Shown here one piece after another: positions 1 to 9,699 of a DNA stretch of 64,000 nucleotides. The DNA lies in the NCBI GenBank assembly GCA_025024175.1, contig QCXZ01000064.1, forward strand, positions 52,969,325 to 53,033,324. The letters are read 5' to 3'. The position numbers and the translations under genes were made by a program. How positions within the stretch are numbered: the first letter of the stretch is position 1; each line of letters starts with the position of its first letter. The notes below the pieces were generated by a model. It made no database searches and had not been told where the DNA came from. It was given only the letters and a program-made list of their open reading frames with translations. Source of the stretch: Rhyzopertha dominica. Its lineage: Eukaryota > Arthropoda > Insecta > Coleoptera > Bostrichidae.

Positions 1-5
1 TAATC

Positions 6-317
6 ATGCTGAAACACTTTCCAGGCAACTTACTTGGTGGAGACGCTGACAAAAAGGACAATTTTCACTGGTTTAACGTCAAGAATTTTGAATGCGATCA
101 TACGCTTCGACACGATACTGGCCAAGTTCTGCCTTCCGGCCGGTGCTCTCAATGCAAAAAAAAACTTCGTAAAAAGGCTCCAAATATTCGCATCCAAGAG
201 ACAACTGTTGATCATTCAGTAAATTATCAGTGTTTGCATTGCAGGTGTCTGTATATAAGAATGTTTATTGTTACAATCATGGATATGTTGCCACGTCATC
301 TGCTCACTCCCACGTAA
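6..317 (+). CDS. Unrecognised 103-residue open frame at window edge
   Basis: An ATG-started frame of 103 codons close to the left edge. The predicted protein is basic and hydrophilic in its first two thirds, with two Cys-x2-Cys pairs (residues about 47-50 and 76-79) and a Lys/Arg-rich stretch after the first pair. The other two frames on the plus strand and one on the minus strand are also open for about 60 codons here, so the openness may be a composition effect. I recognise no family. It may be an exon or exon fragment, a transposon remnant, or chance. No splice signals decide the matter. Confidence 0.15.
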   Translation: MLKHFPGNLLGGDADKKDNFHWFNVKNFECDHTLRHDTGQVLPSGRCSQCKKKLRKKAPNIRIQETTVDHSVNYQCLHCRCLYIRMFIVTIMDMLPRHLLTPT

Positions 318-319
318 TT

Positions 320-1236
320 ATGCGGTATTTTCAAATAATTGTAATATTTAGGATACTGTAGAAGCAAACTGTCTAATTCGTTTATTAGTATTGAAGAATT
401 ATTTTTACAGGTACTTAAAAATACTGCTTTAATGAATTTGTCTTTTCAGTATGTTGAAGTTCACTTAATGTAAGAAATACCGCCATTTAAAAGCAAAGAA
501 CACCATTATCTAGCTGTATGATCTTTAAACTGAAAATTTTAAAGATAGTTAAGCTTCTGCTAATAAAAATGTGTCATGCAATCTCTTATTTAAATATTTA
601 ATCTTTTTCTTTTACAATAATGTCTTGCGTGTATTAAATGGATGGACTTATTTAAAATAAATATAGTGTAACTGTTTGCTTTATATTCAACCTCATCAGC
701 ATCATCTACAAATATACAAAACATAAAGTAATTATGCACACTTTCGTTAAGCTAGCAAAATGAGATGTGCTAGTACTCTTATAATATAGGAATATTGGTG
801 TAGTATTTGTGGCATTCCATGAGAAGCGGGAGGTAAAAAAACTGAAAGTTTCCGATTTCAGTAATATTTTAGCACGTTCTAGCTATACGAGTATATGTCC
901 TTGATACATGTGCAAATACTTTTGTAATATGACTGGTTAGGGAGTTAAGGGCCTTTGAAATTTTGACCAACCGGTGGGCATGCAGTACTTCAAAGCCGAT
1001 TACCAAATCATAAAATTAGAGATTAAAATAGTTAAACAACTGGATTTATTACTTCATTTAAAGAGCTTTTTAATTGTATTTTTGGAAACAAAAAATTGTT
1101 TTCATAAGTAAATGCGATTTAATTTTTTCCCTTGAATTTCACAAGGACCATTTCGTCTTTTTTTTTTCTGAAAATGGCTGATATTNCATAGAACATCCTT
1201 GCTAAGTTTTATAGTGGTCGTGGAAGTGGATTAGGA
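320..1236. other. AT-rich stretch, no feature seen
   Basis: No open frame, transposon protein similarity or strong structured repeat was found here. The base composition is that of ordinary intergenic or intronic DNA of this window. Confidence 0.5.
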
Positions 1237-1318
1237 GCTAAACTGGAAATACTGCCGAAACGTGGCGCGGCGCCGGACGTCCGGTTCGGCAGTATTTCCA
1301 CCATCTTCGCGGTTTAGA
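1237..1318. repeat. Long perfect hairpin with GC-rich loop
   Basis: Positions 1245-1259 and 1285-1299 are exact inverted copies of 15 bases (GGAAATACTGCCGAA and its complement). They enclose a 25-base loop that is almost wholly G+C and itself holds the palindromes GGCGCC and GGACGTCC. Outside the main stem, CTAAAC (1238-1243) pairs with GTTTAG (1312-1317) to extend it past an asymmetric internal loop. The GC-rich loop is out of keeping with its AT-rich surroundings. It could be a foldback element, a structured RNA or a transposon terminus; none is proven. Confidence 0.7.
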
Positions 1319-1522
1319 TTACTTGGATGTTAGGAAATATCTATGGTTTCTCGGAATTTTTGGGTTGTAGAAGGGGAACTTTCGCTAGAACTGACACATT
1401 GCCAAAGAAAATATACAGGTTAAGAAACCTGATTTTATGCAGAGTTTGTGTTCAAGAAGCCTGTTTACTAGATCTGCCTAAACGAAGAACGGATGCCCTA
1501 AATATCTTTATAGGATAAAGGG

Positions 1523-1559
1523 TTTATTTTATTATTTATTATTTATTTTTATTATTTAG
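1523..1559. repeat. TTATT-type simple repeat
   Basis: Imperfect run of TTATT/TTTATT units on the plus strand. It lies immediately downstream (in the sense of the minus-strand element) of the Penelope-like reverse transcriptase remnant, at about the point where protein similarity stops. Confidence 0.6.
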
Positions 1560-1573
1560 ATAGAATAAATTTA

Positions 1574-2755
1574 CATTTTTGAAAAGGGCTGGAAGATAAT
1601 ACAAATTAGTTGTTTCCTAAGAGTTTTACCGATTCTGTCTATGACACCTTCAACTTAAAGAAATAATACAGTAGATCTATAATTTGGAAGATCGAGAGTT
1701 ACTTTGTATTTGGAGTAAAGTAACGATTGATTGCAAATTGCACCTCGCTGTTGCTATACCCGTTGTTGGCCAGACTGGTACGTAAATGTTTGCCTGGTTC
1801 AGAATCTGACACTGCACGGTTAACAAGAGAACTTAGGACAGAATGCTTTTGTGACGTGTGATGATGAGAAGACGCACGGAAGTACCAATCTGTGTGGGAG
1901 GCTTTGCGTTAGACAAAGTGGCCCAAATGACTATCCGGTAGAAGAGTGACAAGAACATAAAAAAACTAGGGGAGAATTATTACTTTTGATTTACATCGTG
2001 AATCAGAATGTTGAAATTAACGTGATCTAAGACATTAATTAGGGTGTCTGAGCCCTGAGGCCATATAATGAAAGTGTCGTCAACATAACCAAGGCAAATT
2101 TTAGGTTTCAGGTCTGATGATTCTAAAGCTATTTATTCAAAGGTATCCATCAATGTGTTTGCTACTACTGGTCACAGTGGGGAACCCATATGTGAACCAG
2201 AAATTTGTCGCTTGAAGTGACAATACGTCGAAGAGAGATATTTTCTACCGATTCTGCGAATTGTCCCGGGATGATAATTAACGGATGTACGTCATCCATT
2301 CTGAAACTGGAATTTTTATAAACGTCGAAAGACCAGGATGTACCTTGGATCGAGGGTGAGTTCCGACAGAATATTTGCAGCTGAGAACATGTGTCGTGTA
2401 GCCCTTCAGAAGCTTCGCCAAGAATTTGTCGGTGTTATAGGTGGGTGAATCGATCAATGGACCTAAGTGGAATTTCTTTTTTATGAATTTTTGTAAGACC
2501 GTATGGAAGAGGGGGTTTAGATTCCTTTGAGACCAACTTTTTCCTGATATCTTGAAGGACTGCTGGATTATTAAGCACCTGATTAAGTCCTTTTTCAATT
2601 CTTGGTGTCGGGTAATGAGGAATGGGGGTGTATGAAACAACTCGCAGAAGACTGTTGATTTTATCCAAATAATCATAAGTATCGCGGACTACAGTCGCGT
2701 TACCTATAGCGGCCGGGAGGATGATTGGAAACATTGGAATCTGGGGTGTTAGCAC
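1574..2755 (-). pseudogene. Penelope-like element reverse transcriptase remnant
   Basis: Read on the minus strand in two or three frames, this is the reverse transcriptase of a Penelope-like retroelement. In order are a GNATVV motif (about 2690), the family's PYGLTKIHKKEIPLRSI block (about 2450-2500; this YGLxKIHK motif is typical of the family), SPTY..KFLAKLL (about 2400-2440), the catalytic motif C YVDDTFIIW (about 2060-2090), a GHSVYRKPTHTDWYLHASS-type block (about 1860-1920), and a thumb/linker ending in DRIGKTLRKQ (about 1590-1630). Frameshifts and stops interrupt it, the N-terminus is missing above 2755, and no GIY-YIG endonuclease was found beyond 1574, where simple sequence begins. 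The element is dead. Motif C keeps both aspartates, so decay is mainly by frameshift. Confidence 0.85.
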
Positions 2756-2759
2756 CGCC

Positions 2760-3090
2760 AGATAGTACTTTTTAATGTACTACGGCACAGAATGGGCATA
2801 ATAACAAGGTAAAATAATTGTTCAGGTCAAAAGCTAGATAAGCTATACGAATTGTAACACAAATACCACTATATTATTACAAAAAGCCACTAGACGTCAG
2901 CCGCCTTGTTTCTTAATGAAGCCATTGTAAAGTGGGTGGCAGGGAAACTTCTGTCAACCTTATGTCCTGATTTCTGCAGTAAACCGAACGCTAATGTATG
3001 GAAACATCCTTACCAAAGGAAGTTTTCATTTTATTCTATTCGAACGCCTATACTATATTCCTTAACACTAAAGAATTCGACGAAGCACTG
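2760..3090. other. Stretch with no supported feature
   Basis: This DNA lies upstream of the Penelope remnant in the remnant's own orientation, where a complete element would have its N-terminal region and pseudo-terminal repeat. Neither could be recognised. Short open frames exist but resemble nothing known. Confidence 0.4.
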
Positions 3091-3880
3091 CGGAGAAATT
3101 CTCGTATCAACATCCTATGCCCAGAGCGAATGTTTAAAAAGCATTTTAGTTGGAAATTCCTCCGAGATCTCGTTGGGGCGAGTCTAGCTAGCGATCGATT
3201 GATATTTTTACCGCCTAAGTAAAAGCTTCCTTGCAGTTTGCTGCACCGGAATTGAAGTAAATAGTTATGTTTACAGAGGGATGAAATCGTCGCGGCGGGA
3301 CATATCTCAAGTGAAAGCTCTTGCCTCGACTGTTTTATGTACTGCGGAGCTTCCACACTGCGCCCGATTCCACTAGTGGCACAGTTCGAATCGATGCTTC
3401 GTTTGCGGCATTTGTGCCGCCGAATTTGTCCGAAATATGCGACAAATTTGCTGTGGACTTCCGGTGGGTTGCCAACGTAATTAACAGTAAAGCATCCTAA
3501 AACACTAAACCGTACCAAACTCACTGTTGCTCAATAGATTGCTTTTGTCATCTGCTTAGCACTGAGCTTAACACATAATTTGGTCTGTTTGCTTTTCCAA
3601 AGTAATGGCCTTTGGTCTTTCTTTAGAGAGCACGAAGTGTACACTTCGTTATCCTAATTTCGTAATTAAATTTATGCTTTCCCTAATGCGCGTTACAGCG
3701 CGCCCACAGCTGATCAGGCGGTTTCGGCTTCCAAATAATCTATCCCTGTTAGATCCCGATTTTCTAATAATAATTTACGGCTAATTTCGCTTATCTAACG
3801 GAAGCGTCACGTAACGCTTAACGGAACTAATTAGTATACGGAGACGGAAGAAGCTGCGAAGGAAATGGAAAATCCAGCAA
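3090..3880. promoter_or_regulatory. High-complexity, GC-richer block; possible conserved regulatory DNA
   Basis: Base composition rises here and the sequence loses the simple AT character of its flanks. It contains ATTA/TAAT homeodomain-type cores (about 3765-3835), an AGCTGATCAGG segment near 3708 and several CG-containing words. Frames open here (for example 158 codons on the minus strand at 3048-3524) look like no protein, and overlapping frames are open on the other strand as well. A conserved enhancer is the inference; a decayed transposon terminus is the alternative. Confidence 0.3.
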
Positions 3881-3889
3881 ATCACACAT

Positions 3890-4463
3890 CCATGGGCGTA
3901 GATGAGATTATTCGTCTTGTGGTGGTGCGTCCCTTGAGGGTTTTAAATAATTTTGGAAATGTACTGGACTGTTTGTATATATTCAATCCTTGTATTTGAC
4001 TGTTTGTATCTATTATAGCCCACATACTTATTACTTCTCTAGTATCGGCTTCAAAACTTGCTGATATGAAACAGGGAAACGTGTCCCGGTCCCCGTATAC
4101 ATACACCAACTAGTGAATGAATAATGATACCGTCAAATGGTAGTAAAGATAGAAATATAGAAGCATTCAGTATCTTCTGTTCAACTGGAAAAATTACAAC
4201 TGAAACAGAATATTCTACCAGTCGTTCTCTTATTCCCAGTTTACTAACTTTAATTATTGTCCACTTAATTTAAATATTATGACTAGTTTTTTTATTCTCA
4301 AGTAACTAAGTTACTGTTTGAATTAAAATATGTACCTAGTGCTTTCTTTCAACATAGTAATTATGTGTAATTGAAACAGCTTACTGTGTGGACCACATAA
4401 AAAATAACCAAAATATATTATTGAATTTTTTTTTTGGGAGGGCAACGTTCTAGAGCCCTTCTT
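3890..4463. other. AT-rich stretch, no feature seen
   Basis: No protein similarity or structure was found. A T-rich run (about 4427-4436) lies just inside the hAT-like end that follows. Confidence 0.4.
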
Positions 4464-4478
4464 CATGAGCCGCCACTG
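4464..4478 (-). mobile_element. Solo hAT-type terminal repeat
   Basis: CATGAGCCGCCACTG is the inverse of CAGTGGCGGCTCATG. It matches the first 12 bases of the termini of the complete hAT-type element at 42,054-42,946 (CAGTGGCGGCTC). It would be the right-hand end of an element lying to its left. No matching left end with the expected 8-bp duplicate (CTTATATC) was found, so this is a solo or truncated terminus. Confidence 0.5.
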
Positions 4479-4489
4479 CTTATATCTAA

Positions 4490-5880
4490 GGTCAATTATA
4501 ACAACATATGCAGTAATACGATATGAGATTAACTTCAAGTTTTTATATGCAAAATGCAGCTCAAAATAATTGAGAGGAATTAACGTGTGTTATTGCGGCA
4601 CACATGTCAAATCAAATAGTTTTTATAACTGCAGACTGTAGTGTAAACACCGGCCAAGTTCACTTTTGGATGAACTGGTTATTATGTATGTTCTACTATC
4701 ACTGATCATTTAGCGAAAAAATGAAGACAATTTCGAAGGGTTTGAAGAACCTATACGTTAGTTGCAAAATCCAGAACATTTTTCCTTGTTTTCTCACAAA
4801 TGTTAATTTCGGACTTGGTCGGTTTTGCACCAAGGTCTTAAATTAGACCACACGAGGTTTCCATAGCTGATTCTATCTACGTGCCAGTCCCGTTAATCAT
4901 GTGTCTTATTGTCAATTTGCTTCACCTTAAATGTATTTCAAATACACTTATATTATTTCAAATTAACACCAAAATTTTCAAAACTTCTGGTTTTTATAAA
5001 TATAGTACCGATGGTTGAAGCATTCGTTTGAGTTCGGTATCCCGGTGTCCTTGAAAGTCGAGATCCAGGTTGCCACCCCTAGTACTTCAAGAGGATGTTA
5101 ACATATATACTTCTATAATAATGTGGGAAACCCAAATGTACTGAGCATTAATTTTACTTTTACGTTTCCATAAACCTCTAAGTCAGATAAAATGTTCTGA
5201 AATTACAAAACTTATGTACTGGAATGTACCTGATATTTATTACAAATTTTCAGTATTGGTAATACCCAAATCTGGTTTTCAGTGTCGTTTTTGAATAGGA
5301 GTTTGATGAAAAAATATATTTACAGTAGACAACTGCATGAACGTTGATTTACACCACTTTAGGAAAATCTGCTTCTAAAGCAAATATCATACAGAACAAC
5401 AGTACTGTCATCTGTTTTATAACGAAACAAAAATCTGATGTACATTCTAAAGAATCTTGTCCAGATTTAAACAAATTTGAAAGAGTATTAGTGATGATTA
5501 TCTCATAATTAGATCGACAAATATCTAGAATATTGTTACATGATAGCAAAATGAGCACCACCTGGACCAGAGTTGCAGGCATGTGGATGAGATGTAACAG
5601 GACGCTGCAAGTGACCGACAGACAGATGGCAGAGAATATCGAGACTCTCTAAGGCAACTGCATATATTATAAGATACCGCCAACTCTAGCTTCAGGTTTG
5701 ATCCGGGAATACAAAAGATAGAATGATACTTTTCACAAAAGCGAAGGATGGGGTAGCAAGTATTGCTGGATTTCAACAGTCGCTGTCAAATCAAATGGAA
5801 ATTATATACGTCCCTAGCTTTCAAAATACAGTAACCTTGATACCCTCTAAAGAATTCTATCAATGGAACCTTCGCGAAGT
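4490..5880. other. AT-rich stretch upstream of candidate promoter
   Basis: No coding, repeat or RNA feature could be supported in this 1.4 kb. Short open frames on the minus strand near 5350-5780 overlap each other and have no recognisable product. Confidence 0.4.
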
Positions 5881-5902
5881 TAGATAACGACAGAAAGTTG
5901 GC

Positions 5903-5935
5903 GACGGAGAGAGAGCGGGCAGTTATCAGTTCGAA
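5903..5935 (+). promoter_or_regulatory. Candidate core promoter: GAGA repeat plus initiator
   Basis: A CGGAGAGAGAGCGGG tract (5905-5919), the type of site bound by GAGA factor, is followed about 10 bases later by TTATCAGTT (5923-5931). This contains the arthropod initiator TCAGT, with the presumed start base A at 5928. An AGATC sequence compatible with a downstream promoter element follows near 5952, but its spacing is a few bases short of the usual +28. There is no TATA box. The downstream sequence looks like a 5' leader ending in a perfect splice donor, which supports the call. Confidence 0.45.
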
Positions 5936-6109
5936 TACGGGTTATCGAGCGAGATCGAAGTGAAAGGATTAGTGAACCAGGTGTTTTAGTGCCAGTGTGT
6001 GCAAGTATAGTGATTTAGTGAATTAGTACTGTTTAAGATGAAGTGCTTTGAACTACTTGTATTAAATTTAGTGTATTTAAAGCAAGTGTTTTAAATTAAA
6101 AGGAAGTAG
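5928..6109 (+). other. Candidate non-coding first exon of a host gene
   Basis: From the candidate initiator to an AG|GTAAGT donor at 6109/6110 runs about 180 bases. They consist of repeated GTG/AGT-rich words (GTGTTTTAGTGCCAGTGTGT and similar), as is common in insect 5' leaders. The only ATG near the end opens a 19-codon frame (6038-6094), listed separately. The donor matches the consensus at all of AG|GTAAGT. No second exon could be identified within the window, so the gene's identity is unknown. If real, much of the window to the right could be its first intron. Confidence 0.4.
6038..6094 (+). CDS. Small upstream open frame (18 residues)
   Basis: ATG to TAA inside the candidate leader exon, encoding MKCFELLVLNLVYLKQVF, which is hydrophobic. 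It ends 15 bases before the splice donor. If the leader is real this would act as an upstream frame that lowers translation of the main one. It may equally be chance. Confidence 0.2.
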   Translation: MKCFELLVLNLVYLKQVF

Positions 6110-6276
6110 GTAAGTCAGAAATCCACAGTTTTGGAATCCTTACCTCGTAACAATATGTATTGTAAGCAAATGTTTGGATATTCTAAGAAAACGTTAAATT
6201 TAATAGTTCTAGTGAATACACCCTTCCCCCTTGCTCATTTTTGCAGGTTTGAAGGTTTAATCTAGGAAATACTGTT

Positions 6277-6306
6277 CTTTGCTTTGCTTTTCTTTGCTTT
6301 TGCTTG
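6277..6306. repeat. CTTTG-type simple repeat
   Basis: Imperfect repeats of CTTTG and CTTTT, which read as GCAAAGAAAAGC-type words on the other strand. Confidence 0.6.
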
Positions 6307-6489
6307 TCGAGTAAACTTTCAAAGTAATTCCGCGTAATATTAGGCTAGGTCCAGTACTTCCTTCTTGCTTAGCCATAGGTCGTCCAAGGTCCAAGGTACA
6401 TTTTGTGGAAGAACTAAGACATAGCAGAAGACATCCTGCACTTCTCCGCAGTCGTACTCATTATCGGTCTCGTTTTTGACTTTACCGGT

Positions 6490-6846
6490 TTACCAGTTTC
6501 CGTTCTTTACTGCGTTCAATTCAAGGTTAAGTACTTTTGGGGTAAGCGGCATGCTGAAATCATATACTTCTTGTTGTGGGCTTCTAATGATTTTGGTTCT
6601 CTGACCCTTGTTGTTTGGCATCTGGTTGGTTGTTACTCTGGAAGGCTTTTTAACTATCTTAGCGTCGCAGTTGAGTTTTTTAAACAGGTTGCAGGCTGTT
6701 TTATTCCTGTGCGTTATATCAATTTTTTCCAAAGTTCATCTCACTTTTTCTGTCTGGCTTCATTGAGTATTGACATTAATTTTTATCCACATAGGATGGT
6801 CTCTTCGCTGAATAGGTCCTGCTGATACAGTGTTTCGTATTTTTCC
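6490..6846 (-). pseudogene. LINE ORF2 fragment (region just before the polymerase fingers)
   Basis: Read on the minus strand this matches the linker between endonuclease and polymerase of insect Jockey/I-type non-LTR retrotransposons. It starts with LEKYETLYQQDLFSEETI, then KLMSILNEARQKK, then DELWKK and IDITHRNKTACNLFKKLN, and ends with the ELNAVKNGNW block, where a typical element continues as KNGKAAGxD. Two stop codons lie in the first half (after CG and after RQKK). A one-base slip in an A-run near 6735 changes frame. Sequence below about 6490 no longer aligns with the family, so the polymerase palm is absent. It is a dead fragment. Confidence 0.65.
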
Positions 6847-6899
6847 AGTATGTGCACACAGACTAACAGAGAATGCTTGCGTCCCCTAGATAGGTTATG

Positions 6900-9490
6900 A
6901 TAAAAAAGTAACGGCAAGTCCATCCACAACCGGAAACCAAAACAACACTGATCCTGTTTTACGATGCCTTATATGTAGCATAATTGCGTAGGGTCGAAGG
7001 AAAGTTCCAGATTCGAAAGCAAATTGTGTACTGTGAGATTATGTAGTTCGCTATCCGGTTTTGTAACATATTTACTTAATTTGACTATTGGTTACCTTTC
7101 CGGCTGCATCTTTCATTTTATCTTGAAGAATTCACAAGATATATATAGTCTACTTGATTAATTCTGACTGCATCTAATAAGCAGAAGTACTAGCTTTTCC
7201 AGGGAACCGAATGAAAAAAACCAAGCCCTGTACTTAATATAAACATTGCCATGCAAATATTTCTATAAATTTCTATTAAATTTCATCTAACCCTTTCTTC
7301 TAACGACGTGCACTTTTTCTGGAAGATTAAGTGGTCGTGTATTTTTTGTCAGATTAGATCAATAAATGCCCTACGAGAGATTAGGTCAACTTGTTGCCGT
7401 ACTAATTAGAGTAGGAGTTTGATTTATCCCAAATTGGTTTCTGATAGTTATCGATATACTCGTATTAAAGTTCCTGCGTCGAGAAAAGTTAGTTTTCGCG
7501 TTAGTCACCTTAACGTTACGCCTCCTGGATTAGATGCGAAGGTACGAGTTACATTAGGTTTTTCTATTGAGTTAGGTAAAAACTGGTACATTTCTTTGTT
7601 TAAAGTTCACTTCGGAAACTATTTTACTAGCGAACTACTAGCTGCTGATTAAATCATGTCGGGCAATTCTGCTTATGTTTCGTTTTGTTAATTTTACTTA
7701 CTAGAGTAAAATTTTACTAGATCATACCTTGTTATTTTAACGCCCTAGTAGCTTTATTAACTGACTGACAGACATAAGAACCCCATTAATGATAACTGTG
7801 CTATTTTAATTAATTTAGGTTAACATGTTTATACAGGTAAAGTATGTAAACTATTAAATAACAGACGGGAACTTGACAGTAAGATCATAAAAGAATATAA
7901 TATCAATAAGACTGGGTGGAACCTCCAACCGCACCTTACCTTACCATTTTTTTAATGAGCTGTTTCATTCCAGGTTACTTGTACAACCACGGAGGATAGG
8001 AAAATTGCAGCTGTCTACCCATAATGCCGCAGGCGTATTCTAAAGGAAAATTGGGAAATGTTAATGGCCAAAGCAGCAAAATGATGTTTGATTCAGAACA
8101 GCCTATACTAACTTGGACTAGATGTGATATTGCATTCCCTTGTTGAAGAGCTGAATGGAGGAAGTTCTAAAGTATAGGGTAAAACTTGTGGTACCACTAC
8201 TTTTTGGATATGACACTGGGAGGAGAAGTCGCAGGTAGGTATAAAAATCATGCACAAAGAAATATATACTACTTCAGTCATCAACTCGCTCACAGAAAAG
8301 TGAAGTTCCGTTATATTGATTAACAAATATTGTACGTCTTCAATATTGTTTTGATAATAAATTTTAAGACTTTTAAATAATCTTGTTAATACGATATGTT
8401 AGTTGTTTATAACCTGTTTCAGCCTTTAGTCTTTTATCAGTAAAGGACACTGAGGATTAGCAAATAACCACAAGTTATTTGCCTCTAAAATTTGTATCAA
8501 TGTATCAATTTTAATTTTTCAATTTTACCACGTGAAAGGTTTTTATTATCATTAGTGCTAAATTTAAATCCTAAAATGTTTCCTAATTGAGCAGACCCAG
8601 CGTACATGGGGAAGTGTAATATTAAATTCGACAATAGACACAGGAACGTATTGTGTTAGTTTGTATACGGATGTAGCGGTATAAATTGCAACGCAGCCGT
8701 CAACAAGCTATATGTTAAGTATGTGGTGTTACGAGAATTAAAATTAGTGGACATCATAATATTATGTCGCTATACTAATAGTTTCGACAGAGATGCACAC
8801 AGCGTAATACTTTTCAGGAAGGGTATACAACAAAGCAGCCCTAAAAGCCTTAGAGGCACCAAGAGTCGCCCAAGGGTGGTAAACAACGGGTCCGTATCTA
8901 CTTAGTTTATGCAGTATAGTAAAGCTTGACATAGGTGTTTGAACACACAGTAAATGAGTTTTATTAAGGGAAGTTTGCTGACTTACGCCAAACTGAGTAA
9001 TGAAATGTCTGCGCGGTGTGACGACAAAGAACTGTTAAGAAAAGAGTATCTCTTTAATGGCAGTTTCTTCTTTCCATCGTGTTAACTGCAGGTACCTGAG
9101 ACTATGCTATGCTATGAAAGATAAAACTGCTGCAATTAAACAAGTTGCCGTTACGTCTACAGAATAGTAAACATATTTATAGGACTTTGCTGTTTGAAGC
9201 AATTCTTGACCTGGCAGATGATGCTGTATTAAGAACGCGCAAGATGCACAATATTATTATTGGCCTTTACATCAATAGCGTAACCGAAACTTTGTCGGTG
9301 TATAGAACCGCAGGTAGAAGAGAACTGTGAATACTGTGAATTAAATACAAAAACTTGAAAATGTAGATGTACTTTCAATGCTAAACACTTTGAAATGCTT
9401 TTCGAAAGAGTACAGAAACCTAGAAAAGAACTAGAGCACGCTGTNTGCAGGCNCATTTTATAACCCGTCAAATACAAGCCCCCGNGTTCT
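6900..9490. other. Long stretch without supported features
   Basis: Open frames of 60-77 codons occur (7419-7652 plus, 8108-8326 minus, 8723-8905 plus) but none resembles a known protein and none has splice or promoter support. Some N bases lie at 9445-9485. Confidence 0.4.
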
Positions 9491-9494
9491 TAAT

Positions 9495-9690
9495 AAAACG
9501 GGCATTTCTAAAATTCACGATTCTGGTGAGGGGTTTGATTTAATTGATGGCATACGGCGAACCAAATAAGCGAGCGGTGCAGAAATAATTGACCTAAATA
9601 CGCCGGCTAGTCTGGTAATTTTAATCAGCGCATGATTATTGTATTAGCGTTAACAGCGCACTAATTCCATTTCGATTGCGTATATAGGTA
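9495..9690. promoter_or_regulatory. Homeodomain-motif-rich, high-complexity block
   Basis: This 200-base block carries the word TGATTTAATTGATGG (about 9536-9550), which combines a TGAT-type half-site, a TAATTGAT homeodomain core and a TGATGG Meis-like half-site. It is followed by AATAATTGACC, TTTAATCAGCG and GATTATTGTATTAGCG. Such clustering is typical of developmental enhancers, though in AT-rich DNA these words also arise by chance. It is non-coding on both strands. Confidence 0.3.
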
Positions 9691-9699
9691 GATTGGAAA

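Noticed and set aside
3048..3524. 158-codon frame on the minus strand
   Set aside because: The longest such frame at the left end, but its translation has no domain, low-complexity composition shifts and overlapping open frames on the other strand. Treated as part of a GC-richer non-coding block.
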